A DNA stretch of 64,000 bases from Runella aurantiaca. GTDB lineage: Bacteria; Bacteroidota; Bacteroidia; Cytophagales; Spirosomataceae. Position 1 is the stretch's first letter. Each line of letters begins with the position of its first letter. The translations under genes were made by a program, and so were the position numbers. The stretch lies in NCBI RefSeq assembly GCF_003339505.1, contig NZ_QPIW01000017.1:1-64000 (forward strand). The letters are read 5' to 3'. The notes beneath the pieces were generated by a model, which saw only the letters and a list, made by a program, of their open reading frames with translations, made no database searches and was not told the origin of the DNA. Of this stretch, positions 46,655-56,535 are shown in pieces.

Positions 46655-46839
46655 CGGCTCAAAAAACGATAAAGCATTACACCGATACAAAACAAAAACA
46701 TGATAATGGAAATACGGTTAATTCCGTGCATCATGCGGAGCGATGAGGTGTTGGGCCGCGATGGGTCTGGCTTCTTAAATACCCGAATGAAGTACCCAAA
46801 CACTTCACTCATTTGAAAAAATTCGATGAAACGTTTCAT
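46651..46839 (-). CDS. 62-residue single-helix membrane protein (DUF6728-like)
   Basis: MKRFIEFFQMSEVFGYFIRV, then a basic linker (KKPDPSRPNTSS) and one C-terminal membrane helix (ISIIMFLFCIGVMLYRFL). It recalls a small conserved Cytophagales family (DUF6728, from memory). The ATGA overlap with the following MmcQ-like gene supports translation. Confidence 0.7.
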   Translation of the reverse strand: MKRFIEFFQMSEVFGYFIRVFKKPDPSRPNTSSLRMMHGINRISIIMFLFCIGVMLYRFLSR

Positions 46840-46900
46840 AATTACAATGATCCCATTGCGGGAAGTTTTAATGAAAAGAAAACTTTTTCACTCACTTTGG

Positions 46901-48910
46901 TTAGAGCTCAATCGCCTCTGGCTCAAACCATTTGCCATCTTCTTTGATGATATTGATGAGTTCGTCCACGGCGTTGTTGGCGACCACCGATTTTTTCACT
47001 ACCTGCTGACCCCGGTACAGCGCAATTTTGTCTTTTCCGATGCCCACGTAGCCATAATCGGCATCCGCCATCTCGCCGGGGCCGTTGACGATACAGCCCA
47101 TGATTCCGATTTTAACGCCTTTCAAATGGTCGGTTCGCTTACGAATGAGCGCGGTAGTTTCCTGTAAATCAAACAAGGTTCGGCCGCACGACGGGCAGGA
47201 TATATACTCTGTTTTTGACATTCGGGTGCGGCCCGCCTGCAAGATACCAAATGCAATGCTATTTTGTTGTTTGGCGTATTTCAAACGTTCTTCATTGTCG
47301 ACTTCAGCCGCATAATGAGCCGAGAGCATGATACCATCCCCAAGGCCATCTACTAGCAGTCCACCGCAATCCGTGGCCGCAAAAAGCGAAAGTTCGTCCG
47401 AATTTTCCGTTGAATAGGTTCGCTGAATCACCACTGGACAATTTATTCTTTTGTCTATCAAATCAACCATAAACCGGCGCAAGGCTGGCATGGCGTGGGC
47501 ATTTTCTGTTTGAAGAAGTAACACCACCGGTACATCCGCGATTTGTTCTTGGGTCAGTTGGGTGGCCGCGTCTATTTTGATAAAATTGAGCGTTGTACTT
47601 CTTTCCGTTGCTTGTTCAAACTCGGCCAATGTAAAGAGCGGGAATTGGTGTTCCTGATTACTTGCCATTTTCCAGACTTCGTAGTCAACGATTTCTTTCA
47701 GGCCCATGGGCAGCATAAACGTTGAAGGTCGCGCTCCCGTGTAGATAAAATCCACGCCGATGTCATTCATTTTCCATTTGTCGGGCACGGGCAGGTAAAA
47801 ATGCCCTACGCTGCGCAAATCTTCATATTGGGTCACTTCAATGGCCGAAAGGTCGGCAATGACGCGCGGCACATTCCCCCCACCAAAGTTAAAAACATCT
47901 TTCGTTTTCCGACGGCTGTACTGAAATGGATGAATGGGCGATGCTGCCACTATGGGCCGAATGGGCGTTGTTTCAGCAGCGCGATTAGTATAACGGCCAA
48001 TCAATGCCGCCGCTACTGGTGCTTCAAATTCAGGGTCTTCGGTCAACGAAACCCGCACCGTATCTCCTAGTCCATCTTCCAATAAAGTCCCGATTCCTAC
48101 CGCCGATTTAATGCGACCGTCCTCTCCTTCTCCTGCTTCGGTTACGCCTAAATGCAGCGGATAAGGCTTCAATCCTTCGGCATCTAAGCGATTGACCAAC
48201 AGTCGATACGCTTCTACCATCACGAGTGGATTGCTGGATTTCATTGACAGCACCACGTCGTAATAATTAAATTCTTCGCAGATACGCAAAAACTCCAGCG
48301 CCGACTCCACCATGCCCAGCGGCGAGTCACCATAGCGGCTCATGATGCGGTCAGAAAGTGAACCGTGATTGGTTCCAATCCGCATCGCGGTACCGTATTC
48401 TTTACAAATTTTTAGGAGAGGAATGAATTTTTCGCGAATCCGCTCCAACTCACGTTGGTATTCATCCTCGGTATAATCAATCAGTTCAAAGCGTTTTTTA
48501 TCGGCATAATTGCCCGGATTGATGCGCACTTTTTCCACAATACGGGCGGCCAATTCGGCGGCATTGGGGGTAAAATGAATATCGGCAATGAGCGGCACGG
48601 TGTAGCCGCGCGCGCGCAAACCTTTGCGAATATTTTCTAAATTCTGGGCTTCTTTCACGCTAGGTGCGGTGATACGCACGTATTCACAACCCGACTCTAC
48701 CATCCGAATCACCTGTTCTATAGAGCCTTCGGTATTCATGGTGTCTACGGTGGTCATGGATTGCACCCGAATCGGATGCTCAGAGCCCAGCGGGATGTCA
48801 CCAATTTTGACGGTGATGGTTTTACGACGTATGTATTCCGTCAGCGATTGGCTATAATGATACGACGTAATGGCGTCTTGGAGCGAGACCGTGTCGTTGA
48901 GCGTCAGCAT
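46901..48910 (-). CDS. ispG: 4-hydroxy-3-methylbut-2-enyl diphosphate synthase, long form
   Basis: 669 residues. IspG (GcpE) reduces MEcPP to HMBPP in the non-mevalonate isoprenoid pathway using a [4Fe-4S] cluster. The N-terminal TIM barrel starts at about 28 (VKIGDIPLGSEHPIRVQSMTTVDT), and the C-terminal reductase-like domain has cluster cysteines CPSCGRTLFDLQ and MGCIVNGPGE. The length is typical of the plant/Chlamydia/Bacteroidota type with a large middle insert, not the about 370-residue E. coli form. It follows the isochorismate synthase gene after about 100 bp, where AAATTTA-type promoter-like sequence is seen, so it may have its own promoter. Confidence 0.97.
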   Translation of the reverse strand: MLTLNDTVSLQDAITSYHYSQSLTEYIRRKTITVKIGDIPLGSEHPIRVQSMTTVDTMNTEGSIEQVIRMVESGCEYVRITAPSVKEAQNLENIRKGLRARGYTVPLIADIHFTPNAAELAARIVEKVRINPGNYADKKRFELIDYTEDEYQRELERIREKFIPLLKICKEYGTAMRIGTNHGSLSDRIMSRYGDSPLGMVESALEFLRICEEFNYYDVVLSMKSSNPLVMVEAYRLLVNRLDAEGLKPYPLHLGVTEAGEGEDGRIKSAVGIGTLLEDGLGDTVRVSLTEDPEFEAPVAAALIGRYTNRAAETTPIRPIVAASPIHPFQYSRRKTKDVFNFGGGNVPRVIADLSAIEVTQYEDLRSVGHFYLPVPDKWKMNDIGVDFIYTGARPSTFMLPMGLKEIVDYEVWKMASNQEHQFPLFTLAEFEQATERSTTLNFIKIDAATQLTQEQIADVPVVLLLQTENAHAMPALRRFMVDLIDKRINCPVVIQRTYSTENSDELSLFAATDCGGLLVDGLGDGIMLSAHYAAEVDNEERLKYAKQQNSIAFGILQAGRTRMSKTEYISCPSCGRTLFDLQETTALIRKRTDHLKGVKIGIMGCIVNGPGEMADADYGYVGIGKDKIALYRGQQVVKKSVVANNAVDELINIIKEDGKWFEPEAIEL

Positions 48911-49009
48911 GAATCTAATTGCAGTTTAAAATGATGAACAGAAACCAGCATTTCGGCTTTTTTCATGCCGTAAATTTAGAGATAAAACCCTAAACAAAAG
49001 CTTATTGTT

Positions 49010-50272
49010 TTATGATTCCTCCAAGACCGCCAGCAAGGTCCGGCATTTCAGCTCGGTTTCCTGCCATTCTTTTTCAGGAACTGAATCTTCCGTAATTCCG
49101 CCGCCGCCGTAGAGGGTAGCCATGCCATTGCTTATCTTCATACAGCGCAGATTGACAAACAAATGGGTTTCGGTGTCAATGTTTACTGGCCCCAAATAAC
49201 CACTATAAAATTCGCGGTCGTAGCCTTCATGCTCCTGAATAAACTGTAAAGCGGGCAATTTGGGCATTCCGCACACCGCCGAAGTGGGATGCAACAGCCC
49301 CAGCATGACGGTGCCTAGTTCGGGGAAATTAATGGCTTTTGTATCGACGGCATAATCGCTACGCAAGTGCATCAGATTGCCCGCAACGGCCGTTTTCGGG
49401 CCTTCTTCGAGGTATTCCCGCACCCGTATTTTCTTAAAACACGAAATGATATAACGGCTCACGAGCGCTTGCTCTTCAATCTCTTTCTGGGTCCACGGCG
49501 CTTGCTTTGGGGGAATCATCTGCCCAGACGCATCAAAAGCCGACTGTGTGCCTGCCAGGGCTACCGTTCTGAAAATCCCTTGTCGATCCACACTCACGAG
49601 GGTTTCGGGGGTGGCACCCAACCAAATTTGATTTAAGTGGGGCAAATACACCAAAGAAACAAATGCGTTGGGGTACTTGTCACAAAGTCGTTCAAAAATA
49701 CCCGTCACCGAAAACGACGCGGGCAAGGCTACGTGCTTGGTTCGGGAAAGAACCACTTTTTGGATTTCACCCGCTTCAATGGCTTTAATGGCTTCTTTGA
49801 CGGATTGCAAATGAAATTCTTCGGAAGAATTCGTCGGAAAATCACTTACATTTCTCTCATTTTTTGTAACCAAATTCACGCTACGACACGCATTTTCCCA
49901 CGCTTCTTGGGCAGAACTGGATTCCGTTGGTAGATAATTTTCGGAAACGGGCTCCCCTGTTTCATCAAAACGAATGTGCAAATCTGCCTTGATAAAGAGC
50001 GCATCCTCTCCTTCTAAATTCAAAAATGGACTGACCGCAAAGCCCGAAGGCAGGTCTTCTAGCATCATTTTTGTTTTGGGAATATCAGTGCCAAAATTGA
50101 TAATCAGGTGTTTATCTTTTTGCAGTGGCAAACGCCACAGCGCAACGGCATATCCAAGTTCATACGCCGACTGCCAACCGTGCAGCGGCAAAACTGTTCG
50201 CGATGTAATATGTGACTCCGAATCCACTATTCGACGCATTAGTTCATGATTGTGTTTCTGTATGCTCAACAC
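49010..50272 (-). CDS. menF: Isochorismate synthase / chorismate-binding enzyme
   Basis: 420 residues; the first in-frame codons are GTG/TTG (50272) and the first ATG is codon 12 (50239), so the true start is uncertain. The chorismate-binding domain covers about 150-415: QKVVLSRTK, LGATPETLVS, VALAGT, EEQALVSRYI, VCGMPKLPALQFI, GYLGPV and GGGITEDSVPEKEW. By similarity it converts chorismate to isochorismate, the first step to menaquinone in Bacteroidota; a siderophore role (EntC) cannot be excluded. No other men genes lie in the window. Confidence 0.87.
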   Translation of the reverse strand: MLSIQKHNHELMRRIVDSESHITSRTVLPLHGWQSAYELGYAVALWRLPLQKDKHLIINFGTDIPKTKMMLEDLPSGFAVSPFLNLEGEDALFIKADLHIRFDETGEPVSENYLPTESSSAQEAWENACRSVNLVTKNERNVSDFPTNSSEEFHLQSVKEAIKAIEAGEIQKVVLSRTKHVALPASFSVTGIFERLCDKYPNAFVSLVYLPHLNQIWLGATPETLVSVDRQGIFRTVALAGTQSAFDASGQMIPPKQAPWTQKEIEEQALVSRYIISCFKKIRVREYLEEGPKTAVAGNLMHLRSDYAVDTKAINFPELGTVMLGLLHPTSAVCGMPKLPALQFIQEHEGYDREFYSGYLGPVNIDTETHLFVNLRCMKISNGMATLYGGGGITEDSVPEKEWQETELKCRTLLAVLEES

Positions 50273-50901
50273 TTTTTAAACCAAAAGTGTCACCAAAAAA
50301 CGAAAAAACAAGTCATTTCTATGGGGTATTTTCTAAAATTCTACCCAGCAATTCTCTTTCTTAAGTTAGGAATGTGTCTAATTCAAAGAAATTTAGTCCT
50401 GATTTTCAATCGTTAATTCCTACCAACGTATAACAATTGTTTAGATTTTCTGTTTTCGACAGATGCACATTCTACCCACAATTTTTTGAAGCGATGTATT
50501 TTCCGTCCCCACCTCACCTTTTTAAATACCTACCTCTTTGGCCCAAATATTGCCTCGATAAGTCGAAAAAATGGAATTTAACGTATATCTTTTATCATAA
50601 CTACCAAAGGTTAAAAAGCACTAAATACAAAAGTACCGTTTGATAACTTTTAAAGTTAACTCATTGATTCTTTGGCAGAATTGTATATTATTGTTAGATA
50701 GAGTTTACTCATCAACAGGCTTTAAATACTATTAATCTCTTATTAAATCGGTAATCTCTCTGGAGATTGTGACTGGTAATGATTGCGCTCGTCTAAGAGA
50801 AGTCTACTTTACCAGTAAAGATTTACAGTAACCATTACCAAGCCATTATTCATGGGGAAGTATTGCATCATTCATACCCCAAATTGAAAACCCACATTTT
50901 T
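50273..50901. other. Long AT-rich intergenic region with nested inverted repeats
   Basis: 629 bp with no convincing gene; the frame at 50437-50643 has no protein-like features. Towards the right it contains small inverted repeats: AATCTC/GAGATT (about 50752-50767), TGGTAATG (50774-50781) with CATTACCA (50833-50840), and CTTTAC-CA-GTAAAG (50807-50820) nested within that pair. It may be a structured leader or operator region of the next gene. Confidence 0.5.
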
Positions 50902-51786
50902 ATGAACCCTTCATTGAACACACTCGTCATCCTTCTCATGACTTTACCTGGGATTATTTTAGGGCAATCCCTTGAAATAAAGGGGATTGTACGAGATAAA
51001 AATAAAGTTGGTATTCCTTGTGCAACCATTTCATTGAAAAATAAAGCGCAAGGTTACATTACCGACGAAAAAGGCTACTATCAGTTAAATGTAAGCCCAA
51101 ACGATACTTTGATGGTTTCTTCACCAGGCTTTGAACCCTCTCTCATTAGTATAAAAAATGTAGTTGTTCTATCTCCGTTATTTATTTATCTTGTCCCTAA
51201 AGAGCCCCTTCAATTAATCCCAATTGAAAATACAAACCTTTTTCAACGCTCGTCAATGGAGGGAGTGTTCGACCAACCTTCAAGAGCGACTTTTAATGCC
51301 GCCCTCGGCCAGAGCGTCGCCCTAAAAATTGAAAACTCAGCGAAAAAGGAAGCTCTTTTAAGTAAGATACATGCCAAATTCGACAAAAAAACACTTGCCC
51401 AAACCAAATTAAGAATCAGGGTTTTTTCAATTAGTCCCGTCACTGGGGAGCCTCTTAATGATTTGTTGACCAAGTCTATTATTGTTCCTATCACCTCAGA
51501 AACATTTTTATTCGACATCGAACCTTATCACATAGCCATTCCCGCCGAAGGGTGCTTTGTGGGTTTTGATTGGATAGAAATGCCCAAAGGAATCAAAAAA
51601 CAACCGCAGTCAGCTTCGTCTTACACACAAATTGATTTTTTAAAGCCTTGTTTAAAAACCACCTCGAAAATATGTAGCACCAAGACTTTTTCGAGGGTGT
51701 TTGCTTCCGAATGGCGCAGCTGGAACCCACAATCCAGTGAACATTGTCCAAGTAATGTATTTATCGCCGCGACGTTGAAATATTAA
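50902..51786 (+). CDS. Secreted CarboxypepD_reg-like domain protein
   Basis: 294 residues from the ATG at 50902; the frame is open 13 codons upstream. Signal peptide MNPSLNTLVILLMTLPGIILG, then a carboxypeptidase-regulatory-like beta-sandwich (about 22-105): LEIKGIVRDKNKVGIPCATISL, ITDEKGYYQLNV, LMVSSPGFEP. The rest (about 125-290) is a separate beta-rich region of unknown family (KLRIRVFSISPVTGEPL, EGCFVGFDWIEMP). It has no beta-barrel, so it is not a TonB-dependent receptor. Confidence 0.82.
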   Translation: MNPSLNTLVILLMTLPGIILGQSLEIKGIVRDKNKVGIPCATISLKNKAQGYITDEKGYYQLNVSPNDTLMVSSPGFEPSLISIKNVVVLSPLFIYLVPKEPLQLIPIENTNLFQRSSMEGVFDQPSRATFNAALGQSVALKIENSAKKEALLSKIHAKFDKKTLAQTKLRIRVFSISPVTGEPLNDLLTKSIIVPITSETFLFDIEPYHIAIPAEGCFVGFDWIEMPKGIKKQPQSASSYTQIDFLKPCLKTTSKICSTKTFSRVFASEWRSWNPQSSEHCPSNVFIAATLKY

Positions 51787-51996
51787 CCGTTTCATCGGGG
51801 CAAAGCACTTTCTTGCTTTAATTCGAACTTGGCTTTAACACGTTGTTTCCAATTTCGGTGCAAAATCGCATCACGCAGGCCAAGATGATGGCATCTAAAT
51901 GCAATATTTATTCATTTATTTTTCCATTCAAATAGGGGGGGAAACTCAGTAGATTGTCATTAAGGCAGAGGGCATCAGCAATCCCTCCATACAGCT

Positions 51997-52545
51997 ATGA
52001 AAATCTACACATTAATTTTTGCGGCCATGGGGCTGTGCTCGTTCCACGCCGTTGACGACTCCCCAAAAATCTCTTTTCCAGAACCGCCAACTTCGGCCAA
52101 TCATCTATTTTACATTCAGCGTAGCAACGACGCCAATACAGTAATGTACGATGCTAATCTGCTCCCTAACAAACGCTTAAACCCCAAATTTCCTATTGAC
52201 GTATATTGGATACGTTATGCAGAAAAAGGACAGCGGGAAAAACTTTCCGCCGTACAATGGCAATTGGCGTACGGGTACAAACAGCACATAAATTCGAAAG
52301 AAAACGAGTCGGTTGTGATACGCCTTAATGCATTCCAAAACCGCTCATTACAGGTATTATCGCACGAAGGAAAGCCCGCAGCCATTACCCAAATAGATGG
52401 TCATGCTTCATTATTAAGAAAAATATTTGTTCAGTTAGAACCTTCGGGCGGGTTTATCCCTAAAGTCCGTTACATAGAATTATTTGGCATAACAATGCAC
52501 CCCAACAAACACGCTGTTTCTGAACGTATCTATGTAAATCGATAA
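51997..52545 (+). CDS. DUF4833 domain-containing exported protein
   Basis: 182 residues with an N-terminal signal-like segment (KIYTLIFAAMGLCSFHAVD). The body matches DUF4833: HLFYIQRSNDANTVMYDANL, PIDVYWIRYAEKG, QWQLAYGYKQH, RYIELFGITMHP. Function unknown; family members often sit beside lipid or hydroxylase genes, and here the sterol desaturase-family gene follows after 44 bp, suggesting co-expression. Confidence 0.82.
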   Translation: MKIYTLIFAAMGLCSFHAVDDSPKISFPEPPTSANHLFYIQRSNDANTVMYDANLLPNKRLNPKFPIDVYWIRYAEKGQREKLSAVQWQLAYGYKQHINSKENESVVIRLNAFQNRSLQVLSHEGKPAAITQIDGHASLLRKIFVQLEPSGGFIPKVRYIELFGITMHPNKHAVSERIYVNR

Positions 52546-52589
52546 TCTTCAGCCAAGGCTCCCATTATTAAACTATAACGTTTTTCGGA

Positions 52590-53414
52590 ATGACTCCTCA
52601 GCAGTTTGAACAAGACTTGCAGCCGCTGTTGCTGTATGCTACCCCTTTGATTTTTATTTGTATTACCGTTGAATATTGGCTAGTGAGGCACGACCCACAC
52701 CACCGATACGACCACGATGATTTAAAAGCATCGGTGGGTATTGGCCTTGGAAGCCTCCTCATCAATGGTCTTTTTAAGGCCGCGATTGTGGGCGTAAGTT
52801 TATTTTGTTACGAAATGGTACCGTGGCGTTTGCCCAATACATGGTGGTCGTGGATTCTGGCTTATTTGGGCATTGACCTTTGTAATTATTTTGCGCATTT
52901 CATTGCGCATAAACAGCGCATTTGGTGGGCAACCCACGTCACGCATCATTCATCAGAACATTTTAATTTGGCAACCTCCTTTCGAAACTCATGGACGCAA
53001 CACATCAAAATCATTTTCTTCTTGCCCGTGTGGCTTTCGGGAATTCACCCTGTGATTACGTTTACCTGCTACCAGATTGATTTACTGTATCAATTCTGGA
53101 TTCATACCGAAGTGATTCATAAACTGCCTCGCTGGTTTGAATATATTTTTGTAACTCCCTCCCACCACCGGGTGCATCACGGAAAGAATACGCTGTATCT
53201 GGATAAAAATTTTGGAACAACGTTCATTCTGTGGGACCGTCTGTTTGGTACATTTCAAGAAGAGACCGAAACGCCCGTGTACGGAATTACGAAACCTGTT
53301 GAATCCCAGAACGTCATTTACCTGAATTTTCACGAATGGAGGGATATTATCAGAGAAGTTAGTCAGGCCAAGTCGCTGCGCGAAGCCGCCGCGATTCTTT
53401 TTGGCCCACCTTGA
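52590..53414 (+). CDS. Sterol desaturase / fatty acid hydroxylase family membrane protein
   Basis: 274 residues, about four membrane helices. The di-iron histidine clusters of the fatty acid hydroxylase superfamily are present: HFIAHKQRIWWATHVTHHSSEHFN (H-x4-H ... H-x2-HH) and SHHRVHHGKN near residue 195. It uses O2 to hydroxylate or desaturate a lipid in the membrane; the substrate is unknown (in Bacteroidota, carotenoid, sphingolipid or alkylglycerol candidates). Downstream it converges with metK. Confidence 0.9.
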   Translation: MTPQQFEQDLQPLLLYATPLIFICITVEYWLVRHDPHHRYDHDDLKASVGIGLGSLLINGLFKAAIVGVSLFCYEMVPWRLPNTWWSWILAYLGIDLCNYFAHFIAHKQRIWWATHVTHHSSEHFNLATSFRNSWTQHIKIIFFLPVWLSGIHPVITFTCYQIDLLYQFWIHTEVIHKLPRWFEYIFVTPSHHRVHHGKNTLYLDKNFGTTFILWDRLFGTFQEETETPVYGITKPVESQNVIYLNFHEWRDIIREVSQAKSLREAAAILFGPP

Positions 53415-53422
53415 TATAAAAA

Positions 53423-53451
53423 AACGTCGGCGAAGTAACTTCGCCGACGTT
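53423..53451 (-). terminator. Near-perfect palindrome, metK terminator and member of a dispersed palindrome family
   Basis: AACGTCGGCGAAGT (53423-53436), one centre base, and ACTTCGCCGACGTT (53438-53451). On the minus strand a seven-U run follows, so it terminates metK, 22 bp past its stop. The arms share AACGTCGGCGA with the element at 26498-26544. Confidence 0.85.
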
Positions 53452-53472
53452 CAAATCATAAAATTATATCTA

Positions 53473-54762
53473 CTACAAACCAAACGCCGCTTTTACCGCG
53501 TCTACGTAGTCAAGTTTTTCCCAAGTAAACAATTCTACCTCTACTTCGGCACGTTGACCCGCGTTTTCAAACACCTTCGTCACGGTTTTGGGCTCACGGC
53601 CCATGTGACCATACGCTGCCGTTTCAGAATAAATAGGATTACGCAATTTGAGGCGTTGCTCAATAGCATAAGGGCGCAAATCAAATACACTTTCTACTAA
53701 TTTTGCAATCTCACCATCACTCAATTTCTTGCCATTTTCGCCTTTTACCTTGGCGGTTCCGTACGTATTTACGTACAAACCGCAAGGTTTAGCTACACCA
53801 ATAGCGTAAGAAACCTGCACCAACACTTCGTCGCAAACACCCGCGGCAACCAAATTCTTGGCAATGTGGCGCGTGGCGTAGGCCGCCGAACGGTCTACTT
53901 TTGAGGGGTCTTTACCCGAAAACGCTCCCCCACCGTGGGCACCTTTACCACCGTAGGTATCGACGATGATTTTACGACCCGTCAAACCCGTATCGCCGTG
54001 CGGACCACCAATCACGAACTTACCCGTGGGGTTGATGTGGTACGTGATTTGGTCGTTAAATAATTTACGCAACGATGGCTTCAACTTCGCTTTCACGCGG
54101 GGAATCACGTATGTAATGATGTCTTTACGAATCGTCGCCAACATCGCTTCGTCGGCCCCAAAATCATCGTGCTGCGTAGAAACCACGATGGTATCAATAC
54201 GAATGGGCTTATTGGTATCAGAATATTCAATCGTCACCTGCGACTTAGCATCGGGACGGAGGTACTTGATGCGTTTGTTTTCGCGTCGTACGGCCGCCAG
54301 TTCTTCCAAAATCTTGTGTGACAAATCAAGCGCCAATGGCATATAATTGTCGGTTTCGCGGGTGGCGTAGCCAAACATCATTCCTTGGTCACCAGCTCCC
54401 TGCGCGTTGGCTTTGCTTTCAAAATCGTCGGCCGTTTGACGGTCAACGCCCTGATTAATATCCGCTGATTGCTCGTGAATGGCCGAAAGTACCCCGCACG
54501 AGTGTGCTTCAAACATGTACTCCGCTTTGGTATATCCAATTTTCGCAATCACATCACGGGCAATCTGCTGCACGTCAAGGTACGTTTTGGTATTTACCTC
54601 TCCCGCCAATACTACCTGTCCTGTGGTCACGAGGGTCTCACAGGCTACTTTTGATTTTGGATCAAACGCCATGAAATGGTCGATGAGCGCATCTGAAATT
54701 TGGTCAGCTACTTTATCGGGGTGACCTTCCGACACAGATTCTGAAGTGAATAGATAAGACAT
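53473..54762 (-). CDS. metK: S-adenosylmethionine synthase
   Basis: 429 residues. MetK makes AdoMet from methionine and ATP. Family hallmarks: [21 protein letters not shown] at the N-terminus, [10 protein letters not shown] (catalytic loop), [42 protein letters not shown] and GYAIGVA-type strand [12 protein letters not shown]. Typical length for Bacteroidota is about 415-430. Divergent from dusB with a 210-bp gap; no SAM riboswitch-like structure was recognised there. Confidence 0.98.
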   Translation of the reverse strand: MSYLFTSESVSEGHPDKVADQISDALIDHFMAFDPKSKVACETLVTTGQVVLAGEVNTKTYLDVQQIARDVIAKIGYTKAEYMFEAHSCGVLSAIHEQSADINQGVDRQTADDFESKANAQGAGDQGMMFGYATRETDNYMPLALDLSHKILEELAAVRRENKRIKYLRPDAKSQVTIEYSDTNKPIRIDTIVVSTQHDDFGADEAMLATIRKDIITYVIPRVKAKLKPSLRKLFNDQITYHINPTGKFVIGGPHGDTGLTGRKIIVDTYGGKGAHGGGAFSGKDPSKVDRSAAYATRHIAKNLVAAGVCDEVLVQVSYAIGVAKPCGLYVNTYGTAKVKGENGKKLSDGEIAKLVESVFDLRPYAIEQRLKLRNPIYSETAAYGHMGREPKTVTKVFENAGQRAEVEVELFTWEKLDYVDAVKAAFGL

Positions 54763-54972
54763 TGATTGGTTACGATTTACAAAGTATGAGTTTACAAACT
54801 GAATTTATGTCTAGCGATGACGGCCTCGAAGCTTTATTTGTCGTTTTTAACGAATAGGCTCAGGTGGATAGACTGCACATCGTTTTGAATTATAAGGCGC
54901 AAAAATAGGTTATTTTCAGAGATAAAGAAAAAAACGCGAAATTTGCATTTTAAAGATGCCAAAATTGAGACG

Positions 54973-55962
54973 ATGGTAAAGATAGGAAACATAGAATTAG
55001 GCGAGTTCCCGCTGTTATTGGCTCCGATGGAGGATGTCTCTGATCCTCCCTTTCGGGCCGTTTGCAAAGAAGGCGGAGCAGATTTGATGTACACAGAATT
55101 TGTGTCATCGGAAGGGTTGATTCGGGATGCGGCAAAAAGTGTACAAAAATTGGACATTTTTGAGTACGAACGCCCCATCGGCATTCAGTTGTTCGGCAGC
55201 GACATCGAAACCATGGGCGAGTGCGCCCGCATTGCTACCAAAGTAAACCCCGATTTGATTGACATCAACTACGGTTGTCCCGTCAAACAAGTGGCTTGCC
55301 GAGGAGCTGGTGCGGCATTATTGCAGGATATTCCTAAAATGGTCAAAATGACCGAAGCCGTAGTCAAAGCCACGCACCTGCCCGTTACGGTTAAAACGCG
55401 TTTGGGCTGGGATGAGTCTACGAAAAATATACAAGAAGTAGCCGAGCGCCTGCAAGACATTGGTATCAAGGCACTTACGGTTCACGGACGGACGCGGGTA
55501 CAGATGTACAAAGGCGATGCCGATTGGACGCTGATTGGCCAAATCAAAGAAAATTCACGCATAAATATTCCGATTTTCGGAAACGGGGACATCGACAGCC
55601 CCGAAAAAGCCCTTGACTACCGCAATCGTTTTGGCGTAGACGGCATCATGATTGGCCGGGCGAGCATTGGGTATCCGTGGATTTTCAACGAAATCAAACA
55701 TTTCATGCGTACAGGTGAGCACCTGGCGCCCCCAACTACTGCCGAGCGCGTACGAGCCTGTCGCAAACACCTAGATTTTTCTATCCGTTGGAAAGGCGAC
55801 CGCACGGGAATCGTGGAAATGCGTCGGCACTATGCTTCTTACTTCAAAGGCTTAGACAACTTCAAACCTTTCCGGATGAGATTGGTAGAAACCATGTCTT
55901 ATCAAGAAATCAACGACATTTTGGAAGAAGTCACGGAGACCTATGTACCAGAATTAGCCTAA
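54973..55962 (+). CDS. dusB: tRNA-dihydrouridine synthase (DusB-type)
   Basis: 329 residues from the ATG at 54973; an upstream TTG (54943) would add ten residues. An FMN TIM barrel enzyme that reduces uridines in the tRNA D-loop. Motifs: LAPMEDVSDPPFR, DINYGCPVKQVACRGAGAAL (catalytic Cys in GCP-x-K), VKTRLGWD, TVHGRTRVQMYKGDADW, GNGDI, DGIMIGRASIGYPWIF. Complete family length. Confidence 0.95.
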   Translation: MVKIGNIELGEFPLLLAPMEDVSDPPFRAVCKEGGADLMYTEFVSSEGLIRDAAKSVQKLDIFEYERPIGIQLFGSDIETMGECARIATKVNPDLIDINYGCPVKQVACRGAGAALLQDIPKMVKMTEAVVKATHLPVTVKTRLGWDESTKNIQEVAERLQDIGIKALTVHGRTRVQMYKGDADWTLIGQIKENSRINIPIFGNGDIDSPEKALDYRNRFGVDGIMIGRASIGYPWIFNEIKHFMRTGEHLAPPTTAERVRACRKHLDFSIRWKGDRTGIVEMRRHYASYFKGLDNFKPFRMRLVETMSYQEINDILEEVTETYVPELA

Positions 55963-56048
55963 TTTTTTGCAAAAACAAAAGATTCCATGAATGGTCGCTT
56001 AAGCGATTCTTGATTGATAAGCACTTCCATTATTAAAACCCAAATTGT

Positions 56049-56534
56049 ATGCCAAAATCAACGATTTGTCATGTGTTGCAAGTGTTCAGCGTCGCTTTTA
56101 TTGGCTTACTTTTCACTTCATCGGGTTGCACGGCTCAAACGAAAAAAGGGAGTCAAGGCATCTCAGGAACGGTGCTTTGGCGTTCGGGCAATCTGATGCC
56201 TACGCCCGATGTTAAGGTAACTAACCCAAAAGGCTCGCCCATTGCGCGTGAAATCCTGATTTACGAGCTCACTTCCTCCAATCAAACCGAACCAGCGGAC
56301 GACGCGGGTTTTTACCGAAAAATCAATTCCAAATTCATCCAAAAGATAACTACCAACAAGGCTGGTCGGTTTAAAGTGACCTTGCCTGCTGGCTATTACT
56401 CACTTTTCATCAAAGAAGACAAAGGCCTTTATGCCAACCTATTCGACGACGCGATGAACATCAATCCCGTGCAAGTCAGAAAAGGAAAATGGAAAAAAAT
56501 AGACATCATCATCGACTACGCGGCGGTGTATTGA
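56049..56534 (+). CDS. Putative lipoprotein with carboxypeptidase-regulatory-like fold
   Basis: 161 residues. N-terminal signal with a lipobox-like end (FTSSGC, Cys about 26), so likely anchored in the outer or inner membrane. The body (QGISGTVLWRSGNLMP, GRFKVTLPAGYYSLFIKED) resembles small transthyretin-like or CarboxypepD_reg proteins of Bacteroidota. No catalytic residues. Its stop is separated by one base from the stop of the converging DUF2891 gene. Confidence 0.75.
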   Translation: MPKSTICHVLQVFSVAFIGLLFTSSGCTAQTKKGSQGISGTVLWRSGNLMPTPDVKVTNPKGSPIAREILIYELTSSNQTEPADDAGFYRKINSKFIQKITTNKAGRFKVTLPAGYYSLFIKEDKGLYANLFDDAMNINPVQVRKGKWKKIDIIIDYAAVY

Positions 56535-56535
56535 G

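Noticed and set aside
50437-50643. 68-codon open frame in the intergenic region
   Set aside because: No homology-like pattern, no coupling to neighbours, composition like surrounding spacer.
54763-54972. Possible SAM riboswitch upstream of metK
   Set aside because: No recognisable conserved core or long stem was seen in the 210-bp divergent region.
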